DNA of 64,000 nucleotides from JAGNZR01 sp051656905 (GCA_051656905.1 JBOFJQ010000034.1:1-64000); one strand, 5' to 3'. Numbered from the stretch's first letter, positions 43,235 through 52,372 are shown. Numbers and translations are program-made. Notes: generated from the letters alone by a model not told the origin.

Positions 43235-43654
43235 ATGAAAAGTATTTTAGAAAATAATATTTGTATTGTAGAAAGTGTTAAGGATTGGAGGGAAGCGGTA
43301 AAAAAATCAGGGGAGATTCTATTAAAGAATGGAGTCATAGAAGAAAGGTATATAGACGCTGCTATAAAAAATATTGAAACATTAGGAAACTATATTGTTT
43401 TAACTGATAACGTAGCAATGCCTCACGCTAGACCTGAAGATGGTGTAAAAGAAACAGGGTTATCCCTTCTAGTTATAAAAGAAGGAGTTGATTTTTCAGA
43501 TGAAAAAGTCTATTTAGTTTTTATGTTAGCTTCAAAAGATAGTAATTCACATATTGAGATTATAAAAAAATTATCTAACTTAATAGATGATGAAGAATTG
43601 ATTAGTAAGTTAATGGAAGTAAAAAATGAAATAGAAGTATTAAATTTAATTTAA
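43235..43654 (+). CDS. PTS EIIA component (fructose/mannitol/ascorbate family)
   Basis: 139-residue phosphocarrier. VAMPHARPEDGVKETGLSLLVI carries the active His64. It resembles the EIIA domain at the C-terminus of the upstream PRD regulator, as expected when both are phosphorylated by HPr. First gene of the EIIA-EIIB-EIIC-kinase-aldolase operon. Confidence 0.92.
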   Translation: MKSILENNICIVESVKDWREAVKKSGEILLKNGVIEERYIDAAIKNIETLGNYIVLTDNVAMPHARPEDGVKETGLSLLVIKEGVDFSDEKVYLVFMLASKDSNSHIEIIKKLSNLIDDEELISKLMEVKNEIEVLNLI

Positions 43655-43672
43655 ATAAAGGGGGAAGTAATA

Positions 43673-43951
43673 ATGATAAAAATATTAACAGTATGTGGGA
43701 ATGGAATAGGAAGTAGCTTAATGTGCGCAATTAAGTTAGAAGAGATTTGCAATGAGGAAGGAATTAGTGCTTCTGTAAGTTCATGTGATTTTAATTCCAT
43801 AGCAGGAAAAGATGTTGATTTAGTTGTTACAATCAAAGAGTTAGCAGATCAAATTTCTACTTTAAGAGTAGCACCAATTAGAAGTTATACAAATAAAAAG
43901 AAAATTAAAGAAGATGTATTAGACATAATATTAGAAATAGCTAAAAAATAA
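43673..43951 (+). CDS. PTS EIIB component (ascorbate/lactose-type)
   Basis: 92-residue EIIB with the phospho-accepting Cys8 in LTVCGNGIGSSLM and VDLVVTIKELADQI further on, matching UlaB/SgaB-like proteins. Transfers phosphate to the sugar bound by EIIC. Start follows AAAGGGGGAAG. Confidence 0.92.
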   Translation: MIKILTVCGNGIGSSLMCAIKLEEICNEEGISASVSSCDFNSIAGKDVDLVVTIKELADQISTLRVAPIRSYTNKKKIKEDVLDIILEIAKK

Positions 43952-43968
43952 TAGAGGAGAGATTAACT

Positions 43969-45339
43969 ATGATGAAGTTGATACAGGTAATAGGAAATGA
44001 TATTTTAACAAATCCAGCATTTTTATTAGGATTAATATCTTTTATAGGATTAGTAGCGTTAAAAAAACCACTTAATAAGCTGATAACGGGAACTTTAAAG
44101 CCAATATTAGGATTCATAATGTTAGGTGCAGGAGCAGATTTTATTGTTAAAAATTTAGATTATTTAGGAAAGATGATAGAGAAAGGTTTTCAGATAACAG
44201 GGGTTGTTCCTAATAATGAAGCTATAGTTTCTATTGCACAAAAGCTTTTAGGAAAAGAAACAATGTTTATTTTAGTGACAGGACTAATAGTAAATGTTTT
44301 AATTGCAAGATTTACAAAATTTAAATATATATTTTTAACAGGACACCATAGTTTCTTTTTAGCTTGTATGTTTTCAGCAGTTCTTGCAACTATTGGGTTT
44401 AAAGGAATTACTCTTGTAATCGTGGGAGGATTAATATTAGGAATGTGGTCAGCAATCTCTCCAGCTATAGGTCAGAGATATACTGATTTAGTAACAGATG
44501 ATGATGGAATTGCCATGGGTCATTTTGGATCATTAGGTTATTATGTTGCAGCTTTTATTGGGGAAAAAATTGGAGATCCGAAAGATAGTACTGAAAATAT
44601 AAAAATTCCTGAGAAATTAAACTTTCTTAGAGATACAACTATTTCAACAGGAATAACAATGTTAGTATTTTATATAATTGCAACAATAGCAGCGGGACCA
44701 GAGTATGTTGAAATTTTATCAGGTGGAAAAAATTATATAGTTTTTGCAATTATTTCAGCATTAAGTTTTGCAGTAGGGGTAACAATAGTTTATAACGGTG
44801 TTAGAATGATTTTAGCAGAACTTATACCTGCATTCCAAGGAATATCACAAAAAGTTATACCTAATTCTATACCAGCAGTTGATTGTGCAGTATTCTTTAC
44901 TTATGCTCCAAATGCAGTAATAATAGGATTCTTATCTTCTTTCATAGGAGGACTTATTGGAATGGTAACACTTGGATATATGGGTGCTGTTCTAATTATA
45001 CCAGGATTAGTTCCACACTTCTTCTGTGGTGCTACAGCAGGTATTTATGGAAATGCAACAGGTGGAAAAAAAGGTGCTATAGTAGGTTCTTTTGTTAATG
45101 GATTACTTTTATCATTCTTACCAGCATTATTATTACCGGTATTAGGAGGAATAGGTTTCCAAAACACAACGTTTGGAGATATTGATTTTGGTGTTTTAGG
45201 AATAATTGTAGGAAAAGTAGGAGAAAATTTCAAATTTACAGGAATATTTGTCTTAATTGCACTATTAGCACTATTTATCATAATCAATTCAGTTTTACAT
45301 AAAACTACAGCAGTATTTAATGCGAAGGAAGAGTATTAA
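43969..45339 (+). CDS. PTS EIIC component, UlaA/SgaT family
   Basis: 456-residue membrane protein with about 11 helices. FLLGLISFIGLVALKKPLNKLITGTLKPILGFIMLGAGADFIVKNL at the N-terminus, FLTGHHSFFLACM, and VDCAVFFTYAPNAVIIGFLSSFIGG are features of the ascorbate-type EIIC group. No UlaG lactonase or UlaD/E/F enzymes follow, so the substrate need not be ascorbate. Followed by a PfkB kinase and a class II aldolase. Confidence 0.88.
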   Translation: MMKLIQVIGNDILTNPAFLLGLISFIGLVALKKPLNKLITGTLKPILGFIMLGAGADFIVKNLDYLGKMIEKGFQITGVVPNNEAIVSIAQKLLGKETMFILVTGLIVNVLIARFTKFKYIFLTGHHSFFLACMFSAVLATIGFKGITLVIVGGLILGMWSAISPAIGQRYTDLVTDDDGIAMGHFGSLGYYVAAFIGEKIGDPKDSTENIKIPEKLNFLRDTTISTGITMLVFYIIATIAAGPEYVEILSGGKNYIVFAIISALSFAVGVTIVYNGVRMILAELIPAFQGISQKVIPNSIPAVDCAVFFTYAPNAVIIGFLSSFIGGLIGMVTLGYMGAVLIIPGLVPHFFCGATAGIYGNATGGKKGAIVGSFVNGLLLSFLPALLLPVLGGIGFQNTTFGDIDFGVLGIIVGKVGENFKFTGIFVLIALLALFIIINSVLHKTTAVFNAKEEY

Positions 45340-45340
45340 A

Positions 45341-46261
45341 ATGAAGAAAATATTATGTGTTGGGCACTCCGCTTGCGATATAACATACATTTTAAATGAG
45401 TACCCAATTGAAAATAGAAAATATAAGGTAGATGAAACAAAGATAATGGGAGGAGGACCTACAGGAAATGCTTCTTATCTTTTAGGAAAATATGGAGAGG
45501 AAACATCTTATATAACAACTTTAGGAAATGATATTTATGGGAAATTAATAGTTAATGAATTGTTATCGGTTGGTGTTGATTTAAAAAATTCATTGATAGA
45601 GGATAATTTTACAACTCCATATAGTACAATCATAGCTAATACTTCTACAGGGAGTAGAACAATACTAAATCATAGAAATAAAAATATTATACCAGAAAAT
45701 TATAAAATTGATTATTCAGAGAAACCAAATATTGTTTTATTTGATGGGCATGAAATTGAGCTTGCAAGAATGACTTTAAAAGAATTTCCAGATGCAATAA
45801 CTGTATTAGATGCAGGAAGTTATAAAGAAGAAACTGTGGAATTAGGCAGTAAAGTAGACTATTTAATTTGTTCGGAAGATTTTGCAAGAGAGTATTGTAA
45901 AAAGAAAGAATTGCTACCAGAAAACTATTTAGAAGTATTTTTAAAATTAGAAGAGTTGAACAAAAAAAATGTGATTATGACTTTAGGAGAAAAAGGTTGT
46001 ATATATAGAAAAGGAAATGATTTATACAACTATCCTGCATTTAAAACAAAAGCAATTGATACAACTGGAGCAGGAGATATCTTCCATGGAGCATTTGTTT
46101 TTTCACTAAGTCAAAATTTCGATTTTATTAAATCAATAAAATTTTCTTCTGCTTGTGCATCTTTATCTGTTGAAAAGATTGGTGGAAGAGAATCAATACC
46201 AGAAATAAATGAAGTATATAAAAGGATGGAAAAATGGGAAAGTACAGATTTCAAGATTTAG
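45341..46261 (+). CDS. PfkB-family sugar(-phosphate) kinase
   Basis: 306-residue ribokinase-fold kinase. CVGHSACDITYILNEYP, KIMGGGPTGNASYLLGKYG and the C-terminal DTTGAGDIFHGAF with catalytic Asp are PfkB motifs. The start at 45341 is preceded by AAGGAAGAG; the longer frame from 45320 overlaps the EIIC gene. In the PTS operon it most likely adds a second phosphate to the transported sugar phosphate, giving a bisphosphate for the next gene's aldolase. Exact substrate unknown. Confidence 0.88.
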   Translation: MKKILCVGHSACDITYILNEYPIENRKYKVDETKIMGGGPTGNASYLLGKYGEETSYITTLGNDIYGKLIVNELLSVGVDLKNSLIEDNFTTPYSTIIANTSTGSRTILNHRNKNIIPENYKIDYSEKPNIVLFDGHEIELARMTLKEFPDAITVLDAGSYKEETVELGSKVDYLICSEDFAREYCKKKELLPENYLEVFLKLEELNKKNVIMTLGEKGCIYRKGNDLYNYPAFKTKAIDTTGAGDIFHGAFVFSLSQNFDFIKSIKFSSACASLSVEKIGGRESIPEINEVYKRMEKWESTDFKI

Positions 46262-47187
46262 GATTAGTTAATACAAGAGAGATGTTTAAAAAAGCAAATG
46301 AAAATGGATATTCAGTACCTGCATTTAATTTTGCAAATTTAGAGCAGTTAAAAGCTATTTTAAATGCATGTTCAAAAGCAAATTCAGACGTAATATTACA
46401 GATTTCAGAATCAGCAAGAGATTATATAGGAAAAGAGACACTTCCTCTTATGGTAAAAGGAGCTATATTAGATATACGTAATCTTGGAAGTGACATATCA
46501 GTAGCTCTTAACCTAGACCATGGAAAAGATTATAATTTAATTAAAGATTGCTTAGAATATGGTTTTTCATCTGTTATGATTGATGCATCTAGCGAAGAAT
46601 TTAATGAGAACATAAGAAAAACTAAAGAAATAGTTGAATTATCTAAATTATATGATGCAAGTGTAGAAGGTGAACTAGGAGTTCTATCAGGAATCGAAGA
46701 TGAAATTTCATCTGAAAGTGAAAAATTTACTAATCCTAAAGAGGTAGTAGAGTTTGTTAAGAAAACAGGAGTAGATTCATTAGCAATAGCAATAGGAACA
46801 GCTCATGGTGCTCATAAATTTAAACCTGGAAGTAAACCTGAATTAAGATTGGACATCTTAGAAGAAATAAGAAAAGAGATAGGAGAATTTCCAATTGTTC
46901 TTCATGGATCTTCTTCTGTTCCACAGAAATATGTTGAAAAGTTTAGAACTTACGGTGGACAGATAAAAGATGCAATAGGAATCCCTGATTCAGAATTAAA
47001 GAAAGCTTCTAAATCAATAGTTACAAAAATAAATGTTGATACAGATGGAAGATTAGTTTTTACAAGTTCGCTTTTAGAGTATTTAAAAGAAAACCCAAAA
47101 GAGATGGACTTAAAAAAATATTTAAATATTCCTAAAAAAGAGATGGAAAATTTTTATCAAGATAAAATAATTGAAATTTTCAGATAA
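46234..47187 (+). CDS. Class II fructose/tagatose-bisphosphate-type aldolase
   Basis: 317-residue zinc aldolase. NLDHGKDYNLIKDCLEYGFSSVMIDAS (Asp95, His96), EGELGVLSGIED, GTAHGAHKF and LHGSSSVP give catalytic and Zn-binding residues. It is longer than the 283-residue aldolase at 22471 and belongs to a different subgroup. It overlaps the kinase gene by 28 nt, strong evidence of coupling. Expected to split the bisphosphate made by the kinase into dihydroxyacetone phosphate and an aldehyde. Confidence 0.87.
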   Translation: MGKYRFQDLGLVNTREMFKKANENGYSVPAFNFANLEQLKAILNACSKANSDVILQISESARDYIGKETLPLMVKGAILDIRNLGSDISVALNLDHGKDYNLIKDCLEYGFSSVMIDASSEEFNENIRKTKEIVELSKLYDASVEGELGVLSGIEDEISSESEKFTNPKEVVEFVKKTGVDSLAIAIGTAHGAHKFKPGSKPELRLDILEEIRKEIGEFPIVLHGSSSVPQKYVEKFRTYGGQIKDAIGIPDSELKKASKSIVTKINVDTDGRLVFTSSLLEYLKENPKEMDLKKYLNIPKKEMENFYQDKIIEIFR

Positions 47188-47211
47188 AAAGATAAAAAGG
47201 TAAAAAGATAA

Positions 47212-47242
47212 AAAAACACCACCAAATTCTGGTGGTGTTTTT
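47212..47242. terminator. Terminator after the UlaA-PTS operon
   Basis: AAAAACACCACC (47212-47223) with GGTGGTGTTTTT (47231-47242), 7-nt loop. Immediately before it is a short tandem AGATAAAA-like repeat. Serves the convergent flavodoxin-like gene as well. Confidence 0.93.
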
Positions 47243-47243
47243 C

Positions 47244-47786
47244 TTATTTTAAATTCTTTCCTAAGTTATAAACTTCATTAAAAATTGCTTCTTTTTCTGG
47301 TCCAGAGAGTTTAGAGCTTGAAACACTATATCTGTATAAAAAGTTCATTTTTATAAATTTACACATATCTCTAAAACTATTTTCTGCTATTTTTACTCCA
47401 GAGTCATCAACATCTCCTCCGTGGGTACTTAAGAAAATCATATTTTTATTTTCAAATAGTTCATAATCTAATCCATAAAATCTATCAATGAAAGTCTTCA
47501 TTTGTGCTGTTATATTCCACCAATATACAGGAGAAGCAATAATTATAGTATCTGCTTTTAATATTTCGTTAAATAAACCTTGCATGTCATCTTTAATTAC
47601 GCATCTACTACCTTTAGGAGCACATTTTTCACATGCTACACATGGTTTTATATTCATTTTAGCTACATTTACACTTTTTATTTGTGGTGATAAGTTGCTA
47701 TCTTTTGATCCTTTTAAAAAAGTATTTAAAATAGCCTCTGTATTACCATTGGTTCTAGGGCTCCCTAATACTGCTAGAATATTCAT
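47244..47786 (-). CDS. Flavodoxin-fold NAD(P)H-dependent FMN reductase
   Basis: 180-residue protein with the FMN-phosphate loop GSPRTNGNTEAIL at the N-terminus and ASPVYWWNITAQMKTFIDRFYGL (about 88-110), typical of the NADPH-dependent FMN-reductase/iron-sulfur flavoprotein group. CVACEKCAPKGSRC (about 53-66) holds Cys residues that could bind an iron-sulfur cluster. General redox role; partner unknown. Confidence 0.85.
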   Translation of the reverse strand: MNILAVLGSPRTNGNTEAILNTFLKGSKDSNLSPQIKSVNVAKMNIKPCVACEKCAPKGSRCVIKDDMQGLFNEILKADTIIIASPVYWWNITAQMKTFIDRFYGLDYELFENKNMIFLSTHGGDVDDSGVKIAENSFRDMCKFIKMNFLYRYSVSSSKLSGPEKEAIFNEVYNLGKNLK

Positions 47787-47848
47787 AAAATAACCTCCAA
47801 ATATTATATTTATTTTTAGTATTTATTAGTGATAAATCAAATTTAATA

Positions 47849-48325
47849 TTAAATTTCTAAATAGAGGTAGCTATTTCCGCTCCATTCCAAGAATTTATTT
47901 AAATCTGAGGGTGTTATATTTAGTGTTTTAGTATTTATATTAGGATGAAAATTAACACTCTTAACATTTTGTATTTCAGAATCTACAACAACTTTAGTAA
48001 CTTTATTTATATCGTTTATAAGACCAAAAGGTCCTACAGATCCACTAGTCAATTTGAGACAATTCATAAGCTCATCTTCTAATCCAAAAGTTATTCTCTT
48101 AATACCAAGTCTTAATCCTAATTCTTTTAAATTTATTTTTTTATCTTGTCCAACTATTATTAAATAATAATCTTTAGTCTGTTTATTTTTTAAAAAAAGG
48201 TTTTTGCAGTGGAAGCCAGGTATTAGTTCGTCAACATTTTTTGATCCTTCAACTGTAAAAATAGCCTCATGAGAATACTCACGATAATTAATATTTAAAT
48301 TTGCTAAAACTTCGTAGACATTCAT
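47849..48325 (-). CDS. YbaK/ProX-type aminoacyl-tRNA deacylase
   Basis: 158-residue editing-domain protein. LKLTSGSVGPFGLIND and GFHCKNLFLKNKQTKDYYLIIV are conserved in the ProXp/PrdX group that removes alanine or cysteine mischarged on tRNA-Pro. Start follows AGGAGG. Single gene, separate from the flavodoxin-like gene by 62 nt on the same strand. Confidence 0.87.
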   Translation of the reverse strand: MNVYEVLANLNINYREYSHEAIFTVEGSKNVDELIPGFHCKNLFLKNKQTKDYYLIIVGQDKKINLKELGLRLGIKRITFGLEDELMNCLKLTSGSVGPFGLINDINKVTKVVVDSEIQNVKSVNFHPNINTKTLNITPSDLNKFLEWSGNSYLYLEI

Positions 48326-48400
48326 GTAGTAACCTCCTAAACAAATAATATAGAGTAATTATATCATATTCTAGAAAAAAATTACAAAAAATAAAATGTA

Positions 48401-48454
48401 AAAAACAAGTGGTCTTAGTCCTGGAGTGGGATAGAACTAAGACCACTTGTTTTT
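48401..48454. terminator. Strong terminator at the end of the 2-hydroxyacyl-CoA dehydratase operon
   Basis: 19-bp perfect stem (48401-48419 with 48436-48454) with a 16-nt loop and T/A runs, 8 nt after the dehydratase stop codon. Confidence 0.94.
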
Positions 48455-48462
48455 AATTTATT

Positions 48463-49584
48463 CTAAAGAATTTCATTAAAAGTTTGAAGCTTTGTTTTAA
48501 TTTGTTCAAATGATGTTGATTCAAGATCTATTTCAATTAATACATTAGGAATATTAGCGTTATTCAGTTCAGCATAATAGATAGGATAATCAAATTCTTC
48601 TGGATCACAGAATTTCATCATACAAACTATAATTGCATCGGCTTCATATTTTTTGTACATATCTATCAGCATTTGCCCTCTTATTTTTTTTGCATCTGTT
48701 GCAACAGAACATCCATCAAAATCTTGCCACCATTTAGCTAAACGATAAAGAGGATCATTACCACAAGGAACATTTATTCTGAATTGACGAGACTCTTGAG
48801 CTAAATCATCTGCAACTACTGCAAAATTTTCCTGTCTAAATATTTCAAGAAGCTCTTTTGAAGATGCCATAATACCAGTTAAAATAACTTTTTTTCCAGT
48901 CCAAGGCTCTATTTTTAATCTTTTTATCTCACTAATAAAGTCTTTAACGTATTGAGTATGCATTTTTTTAGATATACACCATCTAGATGCAATTACGTTA
49001 TGTCTAATAGCAGGAGTAATAACTTGAGGATACTTAGCAGCAAGGTCAGAAAATTCTCTCATTATTTTTCTGTTTTCATTATAGATTTCTATACTTTTAT
49101 TTATAGCTTCATCAGTGATTGTAGTTTTTAATATAGTTTCAAGTTTTTTACGAATTATTTTATACTCTTCAACTAAAAATTGATTTGCTACTTCTAATTT
49201 TCTATTTTGAGGATGAGTGAAAATTATTGGGGTAGCTTTTCCAGTCCATTTTTGACTATAGCATTTTAAAGTATCACAAGGAACAGACATAATTACAGCA
49301 TCTAAAATGTCATAAGCTCCTTCTAATTCAAATTCTTTTATAGCTTGAACTATTGAGCACGCAAATGGTGGAAAATGACTTCTAGCTTTTGATATAGCTT
49401 TTTCTCCTCCCCAGATTCCTACAGGTAAATATCCTGCAGCATCTATTAATTCCTCAGGAGCATAGATAGGTAAAACACCAACTGCACCTTTTCCAGTAGA
49501 TTTTTTGTGATTTTCAATTGCCTCTTTAGGGTTTTGTATAATATATTCAAATAGATCTGTATATTTTTTTAAATTAGCTTCCAT
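48463..49584 (-). CDS. 2-hydroxyacyl-CoA dehydratase, beta-type subunit (HgdB/LcdB/HadC family)
   Basis: 373-residue iron-sulfur subunit. GVLPIYAPEELIDAAGYLPVGIWGG near residue 35-60, and conserved Cys in FACSIVQ, VPCDTLKCYSQKW, NVPCGND and CMMKFCDPEEFDYP, which would bind the [4Fe-4S] cluster. With the next upstream gene it forms the dehydratase that removes water from a 2-hydroxyacyl-CoA by a ketyl-radical route. Size (about 42 kDa) fits LcdB/HadC/HgdB. Substrate (lactoyl-CoA or a longer one) is not settled by sequence. Confidence 0.88.
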   Translation of the reverse strand: MEANLKKYTDLFEYIIQNPKEAIENHKKSTGKGAVGVLPIYAPEELIDAAGYLPVGIWGGEKAISKARSHFPPFACSIVQAIKEFELEGAYDILDAVIMSVPCDTLKCYSQKWTGKATPIIFTHPQNRKLEVANQFLVEEYKIIRKKLETILKTTITDEAINKSIEIYNENRKIMREFSDLAAKYPQVITPAIRHNVIASRWCISKKMHTQYVKDFISEIKRLKIEPWTGKKVILTGIMASSKELLEIFRQENFAVVADDLAQESRQFRINVPCGNDPLYRLAKWWQDFDGCSVATDAKKIRGQMLIDMYKKYEADAIIVCMMKFCDPEEFDYPIYYAELNNANIPNVLIEIDLESTSFEQIKTKLQTFNEIL

Positions 49585-49599
49585 GGTATTTACCTCCGA

Positions 49600-50859
49600 T
49601 TAATTTTTTTTATCCATTATTTCATCTAAAGCTTGAATACGAGTATCAAATTGAGCAGGTGCAAAATTTCTAGGATCAGTCTGGTCACCGTCAAAACTAG
49701 TAAATGGTAAACCTGTCTTTTGTTGTATTATCTCAGCAGTATCAGCATTAAGGAAACTCATAAGTTTACAACTTCTATTTAGATGATATAGAACTCCATC
49801 TGATTTTCCAGTAGTGACAACATCAGTTAAAACTTTAGCTCTGTTTTCAAGGCAAGTATTAATATAGATTCTAGTATAAGCTTCAGCCATTGAAAGCATA
49901 TCACCAGGAGTATACTCTAAGTTCCAAAGACCAGGATAAGCAGAACCAGTCATAATTACACCAATATTTTTAAGTGATTTAAAAGTATGTCCTAAGTGAG
50001 GCCAAACAGCAATTCCTTCCCAAGTAACTCTTTTCTTTTCAGCGCCTTTAAAAGCATAAATTCCATTATCAAGATTGTATTGAATTTCCTCTGCAAATTT
50101 TCTAAATGTAATTTCTGCATAATCTCTACTTCTTGCACATACTATTAATGCCATATAGTTAAATAAATCAAAACAATTTAGTGGAGAAGGTTTATATGAA
50201 GACATTTTAGCAACTCTATTCCATTGTTCAACAGAACGTTGAGTTTGTTTTTGAACTTCTAAGAATTTATCATAGTCAAATTGCTTACCTGTAATATCTT
50301 CTAGTTGAGATATAGCTTCTTTAAATTGTCCTGCAATATACTCTTTAGAATATTCAGGAATAGGCATTGTATGGTTAAAAGGAACATCAATTATGATACA
50401 CGGAATATTAAGTTCTTTAGCTAAATTTTCATACCATTTAAGTAAAGTATTACAGATATTGTTACATGTAATTACAAGGTCAGGTAAAGGCACTTTTGCT
50501 GCTGGAGAATTAGCTAATTTTTCAGGAGTATTACCAGTTAGAGCTTGTTCTTTTAATAGCTCCATATAACCTAGATTAACTCTAGCATAAGAGCAGATAT
50601 CAAGGGAATATCCTTTTTGGTCTGCAACTTCTAACATGTCAAGAGCACCTTTTCTAGCTCCAATACCTGCTGCATGTGTTTCTGGATAAACCATTGCTAT
50701 ATCCATAGCTACACAAAATTCTGGTGGAGCCACTGAAGCAGACCAACAAACTAAACGTTTTTCTTTTTTCGCAACCCTAGCTTCTTCGTCTAATTTTTCT
50801 TGATAATACGCTAATAATTCTTTTGAACTCATAGTTTTAACATCTAAATTTTCATTCAT
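49600..50859 (-). CDS. 2-hydroxyacyl-CoA dehydratase, alpha-type subunit (HgdA/LcdA/HadB family)
   Basis: 419-residue iron-sulfur subunit. LVCWSASVAPPEFCVAMDIAMVYPETHAAGIGARKG at about 41-76, ITCNNICNTLLKWYENLAKELNIPCIIIDVPFN at about 139-171 and MTGSAYPGLWNLEY are family features. Size (about 48 kDa) fits LcdA or HadB. It lies 2 nt downstream of the activator gene and 15 nt upstream of the beta subunit gene. Confidence 0.9.
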   Translation of the reverse strand: MNENLDVKTMSSKELLAYYQEKLDEEARVAKKEKRLVCWSASVAPPEFCVAMDIAMVYPETHAAGIGARKGALDMLEVADQKGYSLDICSYARVNLGYMELLKEQALTGNTPEKLANSPAAKVPLPDLVITCNNICNTLLKWYENLAKELNIPCIIIDVPFNHTMPIPEYSKEYIAGQFKEAISQLEDITGKQFDYDKFLEVQKQTQRSVEQWNRVAKMSSYKPSPLNCFDLFNYMALIVCARSRDYAEITFRKFAEEIQYNLDNGIYAFKGAEKKRVTWEGIAVWPHLGHTFKSLKNIGVIMTGSAYPGLWNLEYTPGDMLSMAEAYTRIYINTCLENRAKVLTDVVTTGKSDGVLYHLNRSCKLMSFLNADTAEIIQQKTGLPFTSFDGDQTDPRNFAPAQFDTRIQALDEIMDKKN

Positions 50860-50861
50860 AA

Positions 50862-51659
50862 TTAATCAACTCTCCTTATTTTTAATAGTTCTTCATAAGC
50901 GAATATTGCAGCTCCTAGTGCACCTGTAGTTTGAGGGTTAGGAGCGACGATTATCTCTTTTTTTAAAGTTTCATTTAATGCACGAACAACTCCATGATTT
51001 TGTGCTACTCCCCCACAGAAAACAATTTTGCCTTCAAGAGAAGTTCTGTTTGCAAGACTACCAACTTTATGAGCAACGGAATTATGAACTCCAGCAATAA
51101 TATCTTCTGGTTTTACACCTTTAGATAGCTGAGAAATAACTTCTGACTCAGCAAAGACAGTACAAGTGCTACTTACAGTAGCAGGTTCAGTAGATTTAGA
51201 ATCGTAAATTTCCATCTCTTCTAAAGGGACTTCTAAAATTTTAGACATAACTGTAATAAATCTTCCTGTACCAGCGGCACATTTGTCATTCATGAAAAAT
51301 TGTTTAATATCTCCTCTTTCATTCAAACTCATAGCTTTAACATCTTGTCCTCCAATGTCAATAATTGTTTTTGTATCTGGGATTAAGAAGCTTACTCCTT
51401 TTGCATGGCAACTAATTTCACTAATTTGCTTATCAGCACCTTGAAAAGTAAAACGACCATATCCTGTTACAACTAACTTTTCAATATCAGATAAGTCCAA
51501 ATTAGAATTTTCTAAAATTTTACTTAAAATATTTTTAGAAGAGTTGCTTCCAATTCCAAATTGTAAAACTTCTGTGGCTATTATCTCTTTTCCATTTTTT
51601 AAAATAACTGCTTTAGAAGAAGAAGAACCTATATCAACTCCAGCTGTATAAAAACACAT
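50862..51659 (-). CDS. Activator ATPase of 2-hydroxyacyl-CoA dehydratase (HgdC/HadI type)
   Basis: 265-residue BadF/HgdC-family protein. The actin-type P-loop GVDIGSSSSKAVIL, the NDKCAAGTGRF (Cys127) and SSTCTVFAESEV (Cys166) motifs that bridge a [4Fe-4S] cluster between two subunits, and IDIGGQDVKAM are all intact. Uses ATP hydrolysis to inject one electron into the dehydratase. Compare the related but non-FeS kinase at 24445, which lacks these Cys. Confidence 0.93.
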   Translation of the reverse strand: MCFYTAGVDIGSSSSKAVILKNGKEIIATEVLQFGIGSNSSKNILSKILENSNLDLSDIEKLVVTGYGRFTFQGADKQISEISCHAKGVSFLIPDTKTIIDIGGQDVKAMSLNERGDIKQFFMNDKCAAGTGRFITVMSKILEVPLEEMEIYDSKSTEPATVSSTCTVFAESEVISQLSKGVKPEDIIAGVHNSVAHKVGSLANRTSLEGKIVFCGGVAQNHGVVRALNETLKKEIIVAPNPQTTGALGAAIFAYEELLKIRRVD

Positions 51660-51780
51660 AATTCCTCCTAAAAAACTAATCTTAATAAATTAATTCTTAT
51701 TTTTAACTTATTCCAATATTTTTTACTTATTTATTATTTTGTTGATTAGTTGAGATATTTAAATAATTAGCTACTTATAG

Positions 51781-52194
51781 TTATCTTTTTATTGGCCCTA
51801 TTGTTTGTACAAATTCAGTAAGAATACCTTCTGAATGTTTAGGTCTTACAAAATTAACTATAATGTCATCAGTTCCAGTGACAGCTTTTCCTTCAAGCAT
51901 AGCTAAACCTTTACTTTCAAACTCTTCTCTAACTTTTTCAACATCATCCACTTCAAAAGCGATATGAGCAATCCCTCCTTTACCATTATTAAATTCAGTA
52001 AGAACTCCAGATCTTGGAATTATAAATTCGATAGGACTACTATTAGGTGAATACTTAGTAAAGATTAGATCAGCTTGGTAAGCTTCTACATATCCTGTAT
52101 AGTCAACTTCTAGCCCCATTTTTTCCATATAAGAATATGCTTTCTCCATGGTAGGTAAAACAATTCCAACATGATGCATTCTAATTGGTTTCAT
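51781..52194 (-). CDS. VOC-superfamily protein, methylmalonyl-CoA epimerase-like
   Basis: 137-residue glyoxalase-fold protein. MHHVGIVLPTMEKAYSYMEKMG opens the first beta-alpha-beta-beta-beta unit, GKGGIAHIAFEVDDVE the second. Putative metal ligands are His8, Glu56, His77 and Glu127; methylmalonyl-CoA epimerases usually have Gln at the second place. First gene of the minus-strand dehydratase arm, but 121 nt separate it from the activator gene. It could racemise a 2-hydroxyacyl-CoA or a methylmalonyl-CoA-like thioester; unproven. Confidence 0.72.
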   Translation of the reverse strand: MKPIRMHHVGIVLPTMEKAYSYMEKMGLEVDYTGYVEAYQADLIFTKYSPNSSPIEFIIPRSGVLTEFNNGKGGIAHIAFEVDDVEKVREEFESKGLAMLEGKAVTGTDDIIVNFVRPKHSEGILTEFVQTIGPIKR

Positions 52195-52313
52195 AAAAAA
52201 TCCTCCTAAAAAATTTTAATAAGTTATTTTTTTTATAGATTATGTAATGCTATGGATCATAACCTGATACTTTAGAACACTTGAATAATAACTCGAAAAA
52301 GAAAAAAATCATA

Positions 52314-52339
52314 ATGAATAAAGATGAAAAATGATGAAC
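52314..52339. repeat. Three ATGAA-type repeats phased at 10 bp, copy set 1
   Basis: ATGAAT (52314), ATGAAA (52324) and ATGAAC (52334), each exactly 10 bp apart, ending 5 bp before the -35 of the HTH-protein gene and lying between the divergent arms. The same pattern recurs at 54070-54095. One helical turn of spacing suggests protein binding on one face of the DNA. Confidence 0.6.
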
Positions 52340-52343
52340 ATTC

Positions 52344-52372
52344 TTGACATGATGGGAAATAGAGTATATCAT
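52344..52372 (+). promoter_or_regulatory. Promoter of the 495-residue HTH protein gene
   Basis: TTGACA (52344-52349), 17-nt spacer, TATCAT (52367-52372). Confidence 0.7.

Noticed and set aside
43969..47187. Ascorbate utilisation operon
   Set aside because: Only the transporter resembles Ula; the lactonase, decarboxylase and epimerases are absent and a kinase plus class II aldolase are present.
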